From the NCBI RefSeq assembly GCF_900142235.1, contig NZ_FRAE01000015.1, positions 1 to 50,503 of the forward strand: DNA of 50,503 bases. The letters are read 5' to 3'. Under the pieces are notes generated by a model. That model made no database searches. It was not told the DNA's origin and saw nothing but the letters and a program-made list of their open reading frames with translations. Below are positions 18,787-27,523 of the stretch, piece after piece. Source of the DNA: Tepidibacter formicigenes DSM 15518. GTDB taxonomy: Bacteria > Bacillota > Clostridia > Peptostreptococcales > Peptostreptococcaceae. Position 1 is the stretch's first letter; each line of letters opens with the position of its first letter. The position numbers and the translations under genes are program-made.

Positions 18787-18829
18787 AAGTGCTATTATTA
18801 ATTTCAAAATTAATAATAGCACTTTTTTT
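18787..18829 (+). terminator. Intrinsic terminator after the aminopeptidase gene
   Basis: A perfect 16-bp stem (AAGTGCTATTATTAAT and complement) with a T-run. Confidence 0.92.
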
Positions 18830-18843
18830 GCAAAAATATACTA

Positions 18844-18954
18844 AAATTCGACTGTAAAAATATTTTAATAAATAAAATTAAAATTTACATTAAAAATAAC
18901 TTGTATTCAATATATAGCTGTGATAAAATATTTTTTAAATTATTTGTCGAATTT
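18844..18954. promoter_or_regulatory. Promoter of the permease gene flanked by a 9-bp inverted repeat
   Basis: TTGTAT (18901-18906), a 17-base spacer and TAAAAT (18924-18929) form a good promoter. AAATTCGAC at 18844-18852 and its exact complement GTCGAATTT at 18946-18954 flank it. The spacing would suit two operator half-sites or a DNA loop, but chance cannot be excluded for nine bases. Confidence 0.4.
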
Positions 18955-18992
18955 GAATGAAAATTTGAAAAAAATATGAATAGGAGGATAAT

Positions 18993-20318
18993 ATGAAGGA
19001 AAATGAATTAAAAAAGGACCTTGGACTTGTACCTGCATTATCTATAGTTGTAGGTATGGTTATAGGTTCAGGGGTATTCTTTATGCCTACAAAAGTATTT
19101 GGTGAAACAGGAGCTCCAGGGCTTGGAATAATAGCATGGATACTTGGAGGAACTATATCTATAGCAGCTGGACTTACTGCTGCTGAAGTTTCTGCTGCAA
19201 TACCTAAAACAGGAGGAATGATGACATACCTAAAAGAAATATATGGAGATGTTTGGGGATATCTTTTAGGATGGGCTCAAGTACTTATATATATTCCAGC
19301 TGTAATGGCTGCTCTTGGGATAATATTTGCTACACAAGCAGTATCACTTATGGGACTTAGTGACAAAATGATTGTTCCAATAGGAATAATTGCAATTATA
19401 TTTTTAACTATTATGAATGGACTAGGCTCAAAAACAGGAGGAATGATTCAAACTGTTTCTACGATATGTAAGTTGATACCTTTATTTGCAATTATAGTTG
19501 TAGGTTTTATAAAAGGTGATGGTGGAGTAGTTAGATTATTTCCAATTTCAGTAGATACTCACCCAGTTGTTACTGGACTTGGTTCGGCTTTAGCAGCTAC
19601 TATGTTTGCTTATGATGGGTGGATATGCGTAGGGAATATAGCAGGTGAGATGAAAAATCCAGCTAAAGACTTACCTAAAGCAATAATAGGTGGTTTATCA
19701 ATAATTATGTCTGTTTATGTATTAATAAATATAGCGTATTTATTTGTATTACCAGCACATGTACTTGCATCAACTAATACTCCAGCTACAGATGTTGCTA
19801 ATATAATATTTGGAGCAAATGGTGGAAAAATAATAACAATAGGAATTCTTGTGTCTATATTTGGAACATTAAATGGTTTTATATTAACAGGGCCGAGAAT
19901 ACCGTATGCAATGGCGGTTGAAAATAAACTACCAGGAAGTAAATGGATAGCTAAATTACATCCTAAATTTAATACACCTGTAAATGCAAGTATATTACTT
20001 TCCATATTTGCTATTATATATGCATTATCAGGAAATTTTGGACCGTTAATAGATTTGATAGTATTTATAATTTGGATATTCTACGTTATGACTTTTATAG
20101 GGGTATTTATTCTTAGAAAGAATAAACCAAATATTCCTAGACCATATAAAGTACCAATGTATCCTGTAATCCCTATTTTAGCCATAATGGGAGGGTTATA
20201 TATTATAGTAAATACATTAATAACTCAGCCTAAAAATGCTGTTTTAGGACTGATAGTTACTTTAATTGGATTACCTATATATATATTTAGAAAAAATAAA
20301 TTTAAATCAGTATTATAA
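18993..20318 (+). CDS. APC family amino acid permease (LAT/SteT-like)
   Basis: A 441-residue transporter with 12 predicted membrane segments. The first helix has the substrate-binding signature VVGMVIGSGVFFMPTKVF, followed by GAPGLGIIAWILGG. Helix 6 has ALAATMFAYDGWICVGNIAGEMKNPAKDLPKAI, and the later helix 8 region has FGTLNGFILTGPRIPYAMA. These are typical of the L-type amino-acid transporter branch that includes the B. subtilis serine/threonine exchanger. The substrate is probably an amino acid, possibly by exchange, but cannot be fixed from sequence. ATG with AGGAGG. Monocistronic between a promoter and a strong terminator. Confidence 0.9.
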   Translation: MKENELKKDLGLVPALSIVVGMVIGSGVFFMPTKVFGETGAPGLGIIAWILGGTISIAAGLTAAEVSAAIPKTGGMMTYLKEIYGDVWGYLLGWAQVLIYIPAVMAALGIIFATQAVSLMGLSDKMIVPIGIIAIIFLTIMNGLGSKTGGMIQTVSTICKLIPLFAIIVVGFIKGDGGVVRLFPISVDTHPVVTGLGSALAATMFAYDGWICVGNIAGEMKNPAKDLPKAIIGGLSIIMSVYVLINIAYLFVLPAHVLASTNTPATDVANIIFGANGGKIITIGILVSIFGTLNGFILTGPRIPYAMAVENKLPGSKWIAKLHPKFNTPVNASILLSIFAIIYALSGNFGPLIDLIVFIIWIFYVMTFIGVFILRKNKPNIPRPYKVPMYPVIPILAIMGGLYIIVNTLITQPKNAVLGLIVTLIGLPIYIFRKNKFKSVL

Positions 20319-20372
20319 TACTAAAAAGAGGTACACTATTGTTTAATGAAATAGTGTACCTTTTTAGTATTA
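20317..20372 (+). terminator. Intrinsic terminator after the permease gene
   Basis: A stem of more than 20 bp (AATACTAAAAAGAGGTACAC and near-complement) with a 7-base loop. It is A-rich on the left and T-rich on the right, so it could work in both directions. Confidence 0.85.
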
Positions 20373-20475
20373 CAATTTTTATTTTATAGGACAAGCACAA
20401 AATTTATTAAATCTTAATAAAATAAAAGTAGGTTAAAAGCATGAGAATGAATATTAATTGAAAGAGGTTGATATT

Positions 20476-21555
20476 ATGGCTGCGAATTTAAAAAGAGTAT
20501 TTCCAGGAGGAAACACTTCAGAAGGTTTTTATTCCTACTATGATTATTTGATCGAAAATGATGCGAACAGAATATTCGTGATAAAAGGTGGACCTGGAGT
20601 TGGAAAATCTTCTATGATGAAAAGAATAGGACATGAGATGATTAAAAGGGGATACGATGTAGAGTTTCATCACTGCTCATCTGATAATAATTCTATAGAT
20701 GGGATAGTAATACCGAAGCTTAGAGTTGCCATGGTAGATGGAACTGCTCCTCATATAGTAGATCCTAAAAATCCAGGAGCAGTAGATGAAATTATTCACT
20801 TAGGAGATTATTGGGATTTAGAAAAAATGAAAGGGAATAGAGAAGAAATTTTAAAATCTAACAAGGAAGTAGGAAGACTTTTTCAAAGAGCTTATAAATT
20901 CTTAAGAGCGTGTAGACCAATAGCTGAAGATATAGTGAATAAATACAAAGAAGCTATGGATTTTGGAAAAGTTAATGTTCAGACAATAAATCTTATTAAT
21001 AAAATATTTGAAAATATTACCACAGAACCAAAAATAGGAAAAGAGAGACATTTATTTGGAAGTGCAATAACTCCAAATGGTCATATTGAATATACAGATA
21101 CTATTTTAAATAATATAGGTAAAATATACCATGTTAAAGGAAATATGGGAACTGGAAAATCAACATTACTTGAAAAGATATATAAGCAAGCATTATTAAA
21201 AGGATTGGATGTAGAAGTTTATCATACACCTTTAATTCCTCAAAAGATTGAAACTATATTAATTAAGGATATTAACATTGCTCTTACAATAAGCAAGATG
21301 TATGAACAAAATAATTATAAAATTATAGATTTAGATAAATATATAGATAATAAAATAATAAGTAAATATAAGGAAGAATTAGATTATGATAAAAAAATGT
21401 TAAATGATTTATTACAACAAGGTATTTTGAATATAAATAGAGCTAAAAAAGAACATGATATTATGGAAACATATTATATTCCTAATATGAAATTTGAAGA
21501 AATAGAAAAACGAAAAAATGAAATACTAAAAAGAATATTAAGCTATGAAAAATAA
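20476..21555 (+). CDS. Two-P-loop ATPase of the PRK06851 type
   Basis: A 359-residue soluble protein with two nucleotide-binding P-loops: GGPGVGKSSMMKRIG near residues 37-51 and GNMGTGKSTLLEKIY near 221-235. The halves are related to each other (FHHCSSDNNSIDGIVIPKLRVAMVDGTAPHI versus YHTPLIPQKIETILIKDINIAL), so it is an internal duplication. In the second half the family's usual post-strand motif is degenerate. This conserved Firmicute family is annotated only as ATPase or nucleotide kinase; biochemical function is unknown. I chose the ATG at 20476 because AGAGGTT lies 8 bases before it. The upstream TTG at 20458 has no ribosome binding site. Monocistronic. Confidence 0.75.
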   Translation: MAANLKRVFPGGNTSEGFYSYYDYLIENDANRIFVIKGGPGVGKSSMMKRIGHEMIKRGYDVEFHHCSSDNNSIDGIVIPKLRVAMVDGTAPHIVDPKNPGAVDEIIHLGDYWDLEKMKGNREEILKSNKEVGRLFQRAYKFLRACRPIAEDIVNKYKEAMDFGKVNVQTINLINKIFENITTEPKIGKERHLFGSAITPNGHIEYTDTILNNIGKIYHVKGNMGTGKSTLLEKIYKQALLKGLDVEVYHTPLIPQKIETILIKDINIALTISKMYEQNNYKIIDLDKYIDNKIISKYKEELDYDKKMLNDLLQQGILNINRAKKEHDIMETYYIPNMKFEEIEKRKNEILKRILSYEK

Positions 21556-21575
21556 TTTGTAATTTCATAGTTATT

Positions 21576-21620
21576 AAAAAAGTCATGACATTGCTTTTAA
21601 GAAATGTTATGACTTTTTTT
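21576..21620 (+). terminator. Intrinsic terminator
   Basis: The stem AAAAAAGTCATGACATT pairs with AAATGTTATGACTTTTTT, followed by T-rich sequence. Confidence 0.85.
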
Positions 21621-21763
21621 TATAATAAATAGGAAATTATAATCCTTTTGAATTATGGATAATATTGCTAAAAACACTACATCATCAACTATTTTGAGCA
21701 ACGGAGTCCGTTAGGACTCGTTGGCGACATGAGCCATGCGATAGCATGAAGCGAATTTTTTTA
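21621..21763 (+). repeat. Dispersed repeat copy 3 (modules A + B)
   Basis: Module A (ATAATAAATAGGAAATTATA...) is followed by the complete module B, whose last 80 or so bases are identical to copy 4. Module B has two hairpins: CAACGGAGTCC, loop GTTA, GGACTCGTTG (one bulged G), then CATGC, loop GATA, GCATG. They are flanked by GAGC and GCGA elements and followed by a T-run (GCGAATTTTTTTAT). Confidence 0.8.
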
Positions 21764-21790
21764 TTTATTAGTTATAAAATATGACATTGC

Positions 21791-21819
21791 TTGACAAAAT
21801 ATAAATAACAATGTAAAAT
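21791..21819 (+). promoter_or_regulatory. Strong promoter of the selenoprotein gene
   Basis: TTGACA, exactly 17 bases, then TAAAAT. The predicted transcription start is near 21826, leaving a leader of about 34 bases before the ATG. Confidence 0.7.
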
Positions 21820-21827
21820 TAAATAAA

Positions 21828-21844
21828 ATACCACCTAGGGGTAT
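21828..21844. promoter_or_regulatory. CsoR/CstR-like operator dyad
   Basis: ATACCACCTAGGGGTAT is a 17-base dyad with ATACC/GGTAT arms around a CCTAGG core, starting about 2 bases after the predicted transcription start. The form ATACC...GGGGTAT resembles operators of the CsoR/CstR repressor family, which sense copper(I) or persulfide. The placement fits a repressor. No CsoR-family gene is in the window, so this is an inference from the site alone. Confidence 0.4.
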
Positions 21845-21859
21845 AATAAGGAGGTAAAC

Positions 21860-22159
21860 ATGAAAATAAATATAAGTGAAGATGCTAAAAGAGAACTTAA
21901 AAACTCTCTAGAGAAAAAAGGCGTAAAGAATCATCCATTAAGAATATTTATACAATCATTTGGATGAGGTGGCCCAGCTTTATCAATAACTCTGGATGAG
22001 TTAAAAGAAGAAGATATTGTAGTAGAAGAAGAAGGATTTAAATTTTTAGTAGATAAAGATCTTTCAAAAAATGTATCTCAAATAAATATTGATTATTCAA
22101 ATTCTTGGTTTAGAAAAGGATTTAGAATAACATCTGATTTAGATTCTGGAGGATGTTAG
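21860..22159 (+). CDS. HesB/IscA-like selenoprotein (in-frame TGA = selenocysteine)
   Basis: A 99-residue reading frame with one in-frame TGA at 21965-21967 (residue 36), in the context F-G-U-G-G-P-A-L. This matches the HesB-like selenoprotein family known from clostridia and other anaerobes, where Sec replaces a cysteine of the IscA/HesB fold. The frame is intact on both sides. It begins MKINISEDAKRELKNSLE and ends in DLDSGGC, the C-terminal cysteine position of the family. It has its own strong promoter, an AAGGAGG ribosome binding site and a perfect terminator, which argues against a pseudogene. A short CCAG/CTGG stem lies just after the TGA, a weak candidate SECIS. Standard gene callers would split or miss it. 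The role is likely iron-sulfur or thiol chemistry, otherwise unknown. The selA/selB/selD genes are not in the window. Confidence 0.85.
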
Positions 22160-22161
22160 AT

Positions 22162-22198
22162 AAAATACCCTATTGTTTTAAAACAATAGGGTATTTTT
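22162..22198. terminator. Bidirectional terminator after the selenoprotein gene
   Basis: A perfect stem (AAAATACCCTATTGTTTT and complement), T-rich on both strands. It probably also ends the convergent minus-strand gene. Confidence 0.9.
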
Positions 22199-22208
22199 AA
22201 GTAAATAG

Positions 22209-22691
22209 CTATATTGTATCTGGGTCTTTTTCAAAATAAACTCTTTTACATTTATTTTTATATTCTTTTATTAATTTTTCCATTTCATCTATACTATCAT
22301 TTAGTTGATTAAATATTTCATGAGGAATATTATAGTAAAGATACAAATCTTCAAAATGTCTTAGTGCATCGTTAAATCTTTTGTTCACATTGATAAAATC
22401 ATTAAAAACTGTAGAATTAGATGCATTTTTAAATTGGTTTATATCATGTTTTATTACAGTTATGATTTGATCTTTATTATGATAAGTTCCCATATTCATA
22501 GGATAAGGTGATATTCTTTGTAAAAAGTAGTTGTCAGAATTATTTATATGATATACATATTCTACTAGAGTTCCTTTTATATCAAATTTAACATAGCACA
22601 TTATTCCTCTGATAACTTTAACATCTCCACCCATTTGATTTAATATCATCTCGTGCTTAGACATTTCGGTTTTAAGATAAGCATTTTTCAT
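22209..22691 (-). CDS. Conserved hypothetical protein
   Basis: A 160-residue soluble protein, ATG start with AAAGGAGGG upstream on the minus strand. I do not recognise the family. Visible features are an N-terminal part that looks like a small beta domain (GGDVKVIRGIMCYVKFDIKGTLVEYVYHIN), an aromatic-rich middle (FLQRISPYPMNMG) and a C-terminal half that is strongly helical and charged (residues about 95-155). There is no signal peptide or membrane segment. It is convergent with the selenoprotein gene and transcribed alone, so context gives no role. Confidence 0.7.
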   Translation of the reverse strand: MKNAYLKTEMSKHEMILNQMGGDVKVIRGIMCYVKFDIKGTLVEYVYHINNSDNYFLQRISPYPMNMGTYHNKDQIITVIKHDINQFKNASNSTVFNDFINVNKRFNDALRHFEDLYLYYNIPHEIFNQLNDSIDEMEKLIKEYKNKCKRVYFEKDPDTI

Positions 22692-22827
22692 TCTATTTCC
22701 CTCCTTTTAAACAATAAGAATAATATATTTACTATGATTATATATAATTCCCATAATAAAAATTAATAATAAACATGTGTGTATATACTTATTATATTTT
22801 AAATTTTGTAAAATTTATATATTATTT

Positions 22828-22990
22828 ATAACGAATAGGAAATTATAAATTTTTTAAACTGTTGATAACTTTGGTAACTGAATAAAAGTATCAACTATTT
22901 TGAGCAACGGAGTCCGTTAGGACTCGTTGGCGACATGAGCCATGCGATAGCATGAAGCGAATTTTTTTATAATGAAAATGAATAGGAAAC
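22828..22990 (+). repeat. Dispersed repeat copy 4 (modules A + B) in a 419-base gap
   Basis: Starts ATAACGAATAGGAAATTATA. Its module B is base-for-base the same as in copy 3 (two hairpins, GAGC/GCGA flanks, GCGAATTTTTTTAT end). It is followed by ATAATGAAAATGAATAGGAAAC, another module-A-like start. It lies between the divergent hypothetical gene (ending upstream at 22691) and the small membrane protein gene at 23111. The rest of this gap (22692-22827 and 22991-23110) is AT-rich with no recognisable gene; an extended -10 (GTGATAAAAT, near 23051-23060) may start the H-NOX operon. Confidence 0.8.
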
Positions 22991-23110
22991 TATTAATCAC
23001 AAATTTTGTAAAATATTGAAATGAAGTTTCATATACAATATATAAAAAAAGTGATAAAATTATATTTAGTTAAATTTAGAAAAAATTAAAAATTTATAGG
23101 AGTTATTGTT

Positions 23111-23302
23111 ATGGTTTTGTTATTTCAAGGGATAAATTTAGTTATATTATTTTTAGTTTTAATTATTCCATCAGTGGGTACTTATTATTTTATAAAATAT
23201 TTAAGAAATAAAGAAGACAATAAAGATGAAATTTTAGCAAGAGTAATACTTTTAGAAAAAAGAGTAAAAGAACTTGAAGATTATATAAGTGATTCAGAAT
23301 AA
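23111..23302 (+). CDS. Small membrane protein with C-terminal coiled coil
   Basis: A 63-residue protein: a hydrophobic N-terminal segment (about residues 1-28, containing [13 protein letters not shown] at its end) followed by a charged helix ([21 protein letters not shown]) with heptad-like spacing. ATG start with TAGGAG upstream. The stop is 14 bases before the H-NOX chemoreceptor gene, so the two are almost certainly co-transcribed. Possibly an accessory protein of the receptor; no family recognised. Confidence 0.7.
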   Translation: MVLLFQGINLVILFLVLIIPSVGTYYFIKYLRNKEDNKDEILARVILLEKRVKELEDYISDSE

Positions 23303-23316
23303 ATAGGAGGGATTTT

Positions 23317-25116
23317 ATGAAAGGGACTGTTGTTTTAACATGGCTTAAAACATGCAGAAAAATATATAATGATGAAGTAGTAGATAAAGCTATGGAAAGT
23401 TGTGGAATAAGCAGAGATAAGACATTTTCACCAATTGAAGACATTGATGATTCGATGATTTATAGTATTATAGAAAATATAGCTAAAGAAGTTAATACTG
23501 ATTTATCAAGTATTTGGAAAAATATAGGTAGAGATAATATAATTACATTTGCAACTGATTATCCTGCGTTTTTTAAACATGAAAGCTTATATCAATTTTT
23601 AAAATCAATGAATGATGTTCATAAAATTGTTGTAAAAAGAATACCAGGAGCAAGACCTCCAGTACTTGATTTAGAGCCAATATCAAAGCAAGAAGCAATA
23701 TTTGTATATAGTTCAAAAAGAGGAATGTTTAATTACTTTTTAGGGTTAATTGAAGGAGCTGCAAAGTACTATAATGAAAATATAAAAATAGAAGAATTAG
23801 AAAAAAGCTCTTCTCAATTAAAAATAAAAATAACATTTGAAAAAGAAATATACAATAAAAAAGTATTTAGATTAAATAAACTTATGTCATTTGGATTTAT
23901 AAAAGATATACATGTAAAAACATCAATATTGTCTATGGTCATCTTTACAATATTAAGTTTACCTATTAAATTTATAGCAAAAGAGTTATCATTTTATTTT
24001 TATCCTGTAATAGGGCTTTTTAGTTTTTTAATCTCATCTAAAATCCTTAATAGACCAATGAATACAATATTAGAAGAACTTGAAAATATAAAATCACATA
24101 ATTATGTTGAAAGTGGAGAATTAATATCAAATGATATATATGAAGAAATGTATAATACATTAAATGAGTATAAGGATATTATAAGAAAAGATTTTGTAGG
24201 GTTTAAAGGACTTACAGATGAAATGAATACTTTCAGTGATAATTTAAATACAATAGCAAACAAAATGGATTATACATCAGAAGAAGTATCAAATGTAGTA
24301 GAACAAGTTGCAACAGCAGCAATTACTCAAGCTGAAGAAACTGAAAATGCAGTAAATCTTTTAAATGATAATATAAATGGAATAAGAAATATAGCTCAAA
24401 TGGAAAATGAAAATAAACAGGAGCTTGAAAATTCTGTTGAAAAAATAGAACAAAGCTATACCCATGTAAAGTCTACAACAGATAAATTAAATGATATATT
24501 AAAAAGCTTTGAAGAAGTAAAAGAAAACAGTATAAATCTTCAAAATAAAGCTAGAAACATAACTGATATAGTATCTATAGTATCTTCTATTGCTTATCAA
24601 ACAAACTTATTAGCACTGAATGCTTCAATAGAAGCTGCAAGAGCAGGAGAACAAGGTAGAGGTTTTGCTGTTGTTGCTGAGGAGGTAAGACAGCTTGCTG
24701 AACAATCTCAAGATGCAGTAAATAAGATAAATTCTAATTTATCAGAATTTATAGGAGAGATAGAAAATCTTGTATCTGATGTGGGAAAAGAATTTATAGT
24801 ATTAGAAGAGGAAAATCATAAGCTTAATGAAGCCGTATTTGAAAGTAGCGTAGCAAATGAAAAAATCAAAGAAGTAGCTAAAAAAATGATAAAAACAGCA
24901 GAATATCTTCAAAGAGAAACTGATTCTATATCATCTATCTTTGAAAATATGGAATCTTTAGCAGCAATAGCTCAGGAGAACTCTGCTTCATCTCAAGAAG
25001 TAAGCTCAAGTGTTACTACGTATACAGAAGAAATTAAGAATCTTACAAGAAGTATAGCTGAATTTAAGAAGATTACAGGAAACTTTAAAGAAGATATAGA
25101 TATATACAAAATATAA
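23317..25116 (+). CDS. H-NOX (haem nitric oxide/oxygen-binding) methyl-accepting chemotaxis protein
   Basis: A 599-residue chemoreceptor. Residues 1 to about 185 are an H-NOX haem domain starting [17 protein letters not shown]. Residue numbers match the well-studied Caldanaerobacter (Tt) H-NOX exactly: proximal haem ligand H102, P115, the propionate-binding Y131-S133-R135 motif, and the distal-pocket residues W9, N74 and Y140. In Tt H-NOX these pocket residues hydrogen-bond and stabilise O2. The domain is thus predicted to bind O2 as well as NO, unlike the NO-only H-NOX proteins that lack the pocket tyrosine. Two membrane segments follow (about 207-245), with no extracellular sensor. The C-terminal signalling domain has the conserved hairpin [21 protein letters not shown]. 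An O2/NO-responsive receptor signalling to CheA is expected. Followed by a strong terminator. Confidence 0.95.
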   Translation: MKGTVVLTWLKTCRKIYNDEVVDKAMESCGISRDKTFSPIEDIDDSMIYSIIENIAKEVNTDLSSIWKNIGRDNIITFATDYPAFFKHESLYQFLKSMNDVHKIVVKRIPGARPPVLDLEPISKQEAIFVYSSKRGMFNYFLGLIEGAAKYYNENIKIEELEKSSSQLKIKITFEKEIYNKKVFRLNKLMSFGFIKDIHVKTSILSMVIFTILSLPIKFIAKELSFYFYPVIGLFSFLISSKILNRPMNTILEELENIKSHNYVESGELISNDIYEEMYNTLNEYKDIIRKDFVGFKGLTDEMNTFSDNLNTIANKMDYTSEEVSNVVEQVATAAITQAEETENAVNLLNDNINGIRNIAQMENENKQELENSVEKIEQSYTHVKSTTDKLNDILKSFEEVKENSINLQNKARNITDIVSIVSSIAYQTNLLALNASIEAARAGEQGRGFAVVAEEVRQLAEQSQDAVNKINSNLSEFIGEIENLVSDVGKEFIVLEEENHKLNEAVFESSVANEKIKEVAKKMIKTAEYLQRETDSISSIFENMESLAAIAQENSASSQEVSSSVTTYTEEIKNLTRSIAEFKKITGNFKEDIDIYKI

Positions 25117-25133
25117 TTAAATATAAATAATTT

Positions 25134-25177
25134 AAAATCCTAACTGTTATTTTAAAATACAGTTAGGATTTTTTTAG
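25134..25177 (+). terminator. Intrinsic terminator after the H-NOX receptor gene
   Basis: The stem AAAATCCTAACTGT/ACAGTTAGGATTTT has a T-run. Confidence 0.9.
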
Positions 25178-25315
25178 GGCTTAAGAATTAAAATTGTGTT
25201 AAATCCATATAAAATAATAAAAAAATGTCAAAAAAGGATGACGAAAAATGAATTATAATGATAAAATATATAGTATTAATATTTATGTAAAATTCAAAAA
25301 ATAAGGAGGGGTTAT

Positions 25316-27352
25316 ATGAATCCTAAATTTAATATGAAAGGGAATTCTATTAAATTTAAAATCACAGCAATATCTTTAGTTGTATTGTTTTTAACAATAA
25401 CTACATTAAGTGTTTTATCTATTCAATCAGTAAACAAATCAATAAAAAATCAAATGAAAGAAGATGGAATGGCACTAGTAGAGGAAATAGTAAGTCAATT
25501 AGAAAATAGTAATTTAGCAATAGAACAAATAGATAATCTTTTAGGAGGAAAAGTAATATCAGTAGCTCATTTAGTAGCACACAACAATAATATTTCAAAT
25601 GAGTATTTAATAAAAATAGCTGAGCGTGTAGGTGTTTCTGAAATAAACGTAACAAACCCACAAGGAGTTATAATATATTCTAATTTGCCTGAAAACGTAG
25701 GATATGAGTATCCACAAGAACATTCTGTATATGCTTTATTAAGAGGAGAAAAAAATGAAGTGATTGAAAAAATAAGAAAAAGTGATGTTTCAAATGATTA
25801 TTATAAATATGGAGCAGTATCTTCAGATAATGGTGGAATTGTTCAGGTTGGTATACATGCAAATGAAATTGAGAATATAAAGTCTAGTATAAATGTACAA
25901 TCAATAGTTGAAAAAACAGGCAAAAAAGAAAATATTGTATATGCTCTTGTAATAGATAAAAATCTAAAAGCAATAGCTCATAGTGATACAAGTAGAATAG
26001 GAATAGATTTAACAGATAAAGGAAGTAGAACTGCTGCAGTAGACGGAAAGCCGTATACTTCAGAATATATATATAAAAAGGGAACTGTTGATGAGCAAAC
26101 AGTTTATGATGTATTATTACCACTATACAGAAATGGAAATCATATAGGTGCTGTAAATATAGGTATATCTATGAAAAACTTAGATGAAGCATATAAGTCA
26201 ATACTAATTAAATCTTTAATTGTAGCAATTTTATCTTTCGTAGTAGGAGGATTTATATTAGTAAGATTAATAGGAAGAATAACTAACCCTTTTAAAAATC
26301 TTGCACAAATTTCAAATAAAGTTTCAGATGGAGATTTGACACAAAATATTGAAGTTAAAAGTAATGATGAAATTGGTATTCTTGCATCTAGCTTTAATAA
26401 AATGATAGATAATTTAAGAAATATGACAAGTAAAATTCAAGAGGTTTCAGCAAACGTATCATCTTATTCACAGGAATTACTTGCAGCAAGTGAGCAAGCT
26501 TCAACAGTTTCAGAACAAATAGCCATATCAACTCAAGATATAGCAGATGGAGCTGAAAATCAAGCTAGAGCAACTAATGAAGTTTTAAATAATATTAAAG
26601 AAGTTGTATCAGGCATGGACAATATAAAAGAAGAAGTTACTATATTAGTTAATAATTCAGATGATACAAGTAAAATAGCATTAGAAGGTAGAGAAAAAAT
26701 GAAAAACATGGTAACTCAGATACATGTTATAAAGAATAGTGTAAATTATACTTCTGATGTAATGAATGATCTTGAAAAAGCATCTGATGAAATAGGAAAT
26801 ATATTACAGGTTATAAATGATATAGCAGATCAAACTAACTTACTTGCATTAAATGCAGCTATAGAAGCAGCAAGAGCAGGAGAAAGTGGAAAGGGATTTG
26901 CAGTTGTTGCAGATGAAATTAGAAAGCTTGCAGAGCAGTCTATGAAGTCAGCAGACCAAATAAGAGATTTAATAACAAAAACTCAAGAAAATACTAAAAA
27001 AGCACTTGTTTCTATAGAAGAAGGAAATGTAGAAGCACAAAAAGGAGAAGCAATAGTAAAAGAAGTAGGAAATTATCTAAAAGAAATATTAGATGCAGTT
27101 GATATTACAAAAGATAAGCTATACACAGCTAATGAAAATGTATCACAGTCAAATACAAAAGCACAAAGCATAGTAGGCTTTGCACAAGAAATAGAAAGAA
27201 TAGCAACAGATTCTGCGGCAAATACACAAGAGGTTGCAGCATCAAGTGAAGAGCAATCAGCAACTATAGAGCAAATAACAAGATCAGTAGAAGAATTATC
27301 TAGTATGGCAAGAGATCTTGAAGAAATCACTAAGAAATTTAAATTAAACTAA
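25316..27352 (+). CDS. Methyl-accepting chemotaxis protein with extracellular Cache-type sensor and HAMP
   Basis: A 678-residue classical receptor. A membrane segment at about 15-37 is followed by an extracytoplasmic sensor to about residue 297. This has two similar halves: [27 protein letters not shown] with GGIVQVGIH, and [17 protein letters not shown] with GAVNIGIS. That is characteristic of double-Cache domains that bind small metabolites. A second membrane segment (about 298-320), a HAMP domain (about 320-375) and the cytoplasmic signalling domain with [21 protein letters not shown] follow. ATG start with AGGAGGGG. It has its own terminator and lies next to the H-NOX receptor gene. The ligand is unknown. 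Confidence 0.93.
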   Translation: MNPKFNMKGNSIKFKITAISLVVLFLTITTLSVLSIQSVNKSIKNQMKEDGMALVEEIVSQLENSNLAIEQIDNLLGGKVISVAHLVAHNNNISNEYLIKIAERVGVSEINVTNPQGVIIYSNLPENVGYEYPQEHSVYALLRGEKNEVIEKIRKSDVSNDYYKYGAVSSDNGGIVQVGIHANEIENIKSSINVQSIVEKTGKKENIVYALVIDKNLKAIAHSDTSRIGIDLTDKGSRTAAVDGKPYTSEYIYKKGTVDEQTVYDVLLPLYRNGNHIGAVNIGISMKNLDEAYKSILIKSLIVAILSFVVGGFILVRLIGRITNPFKNLAQISNKVSDGDLTQNIEVKSNDEIGILASSFNKMIDNLRNMTSKIQEVSANVSSYSQELLAASEQASTVSEQIAISTQDIADGAENQARATNEVLNNIKEVVSGMDNIKEEVTILVNNSDDTSKIALEGREKMKNMVTQIHVIKNSVNYTSDVMNDLEKASDEIGNILQVINDIADQTNLLALNAAIEAARAGESGKGFAVVADEIRKLAEQSMKSADQIRDLITKTQENTKKALVSIEEGNVEAQKGEAIVKEVGNYLKEILDAVDITKDKLYTANENVSQSNTKAQSIVGFAQEIERIATDSAANTQEVAASSEEQSATIEQITRSVEELSSMARDLEEITKKFKLN

Positions 27353-27362
27353 TTAATATCAT

Positions 27363-27414
27363 AAAAAGGTCCTGTATTGTTTTGATAATTAGAAAAAACA
27401 ATACAGGATTTTTT
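27363..27414 (+). terminator. Intrinsic terminator after the Cache receptor gene
   Basis: The stem AAAAAGGTCCTGTATTGTTTT pairs with AAAACAATACAGGATTTTTT around a 9-base loop. Confidence 0.88.
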
Positions 27415-27523
27415 GCAATTAGAATAATATTAGGGGTTTTGAGAATTTTAATAGTGTTAATTTAACTAAATTTAAGGTATTATATAATTAAATTATAATA
27501 TTAATATTCAAGGAGTTAAGACT

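Noticed and set aside
18787-20372. The long perfect stems at 18787, 20317 and 25134 as novel structured RNAs
   Set aside because: Each immediately follows a stop codon and ends in a T-run, so ordinary intrinsic terminators explain them.
21860-22159. HesB-like gene as a pseudogene with a nonsense mutation
   Set aside because: The TGA is at the known Sec position, the frame is otherwise intact, and promoter, ribosome binding site and terminator are all well formed.
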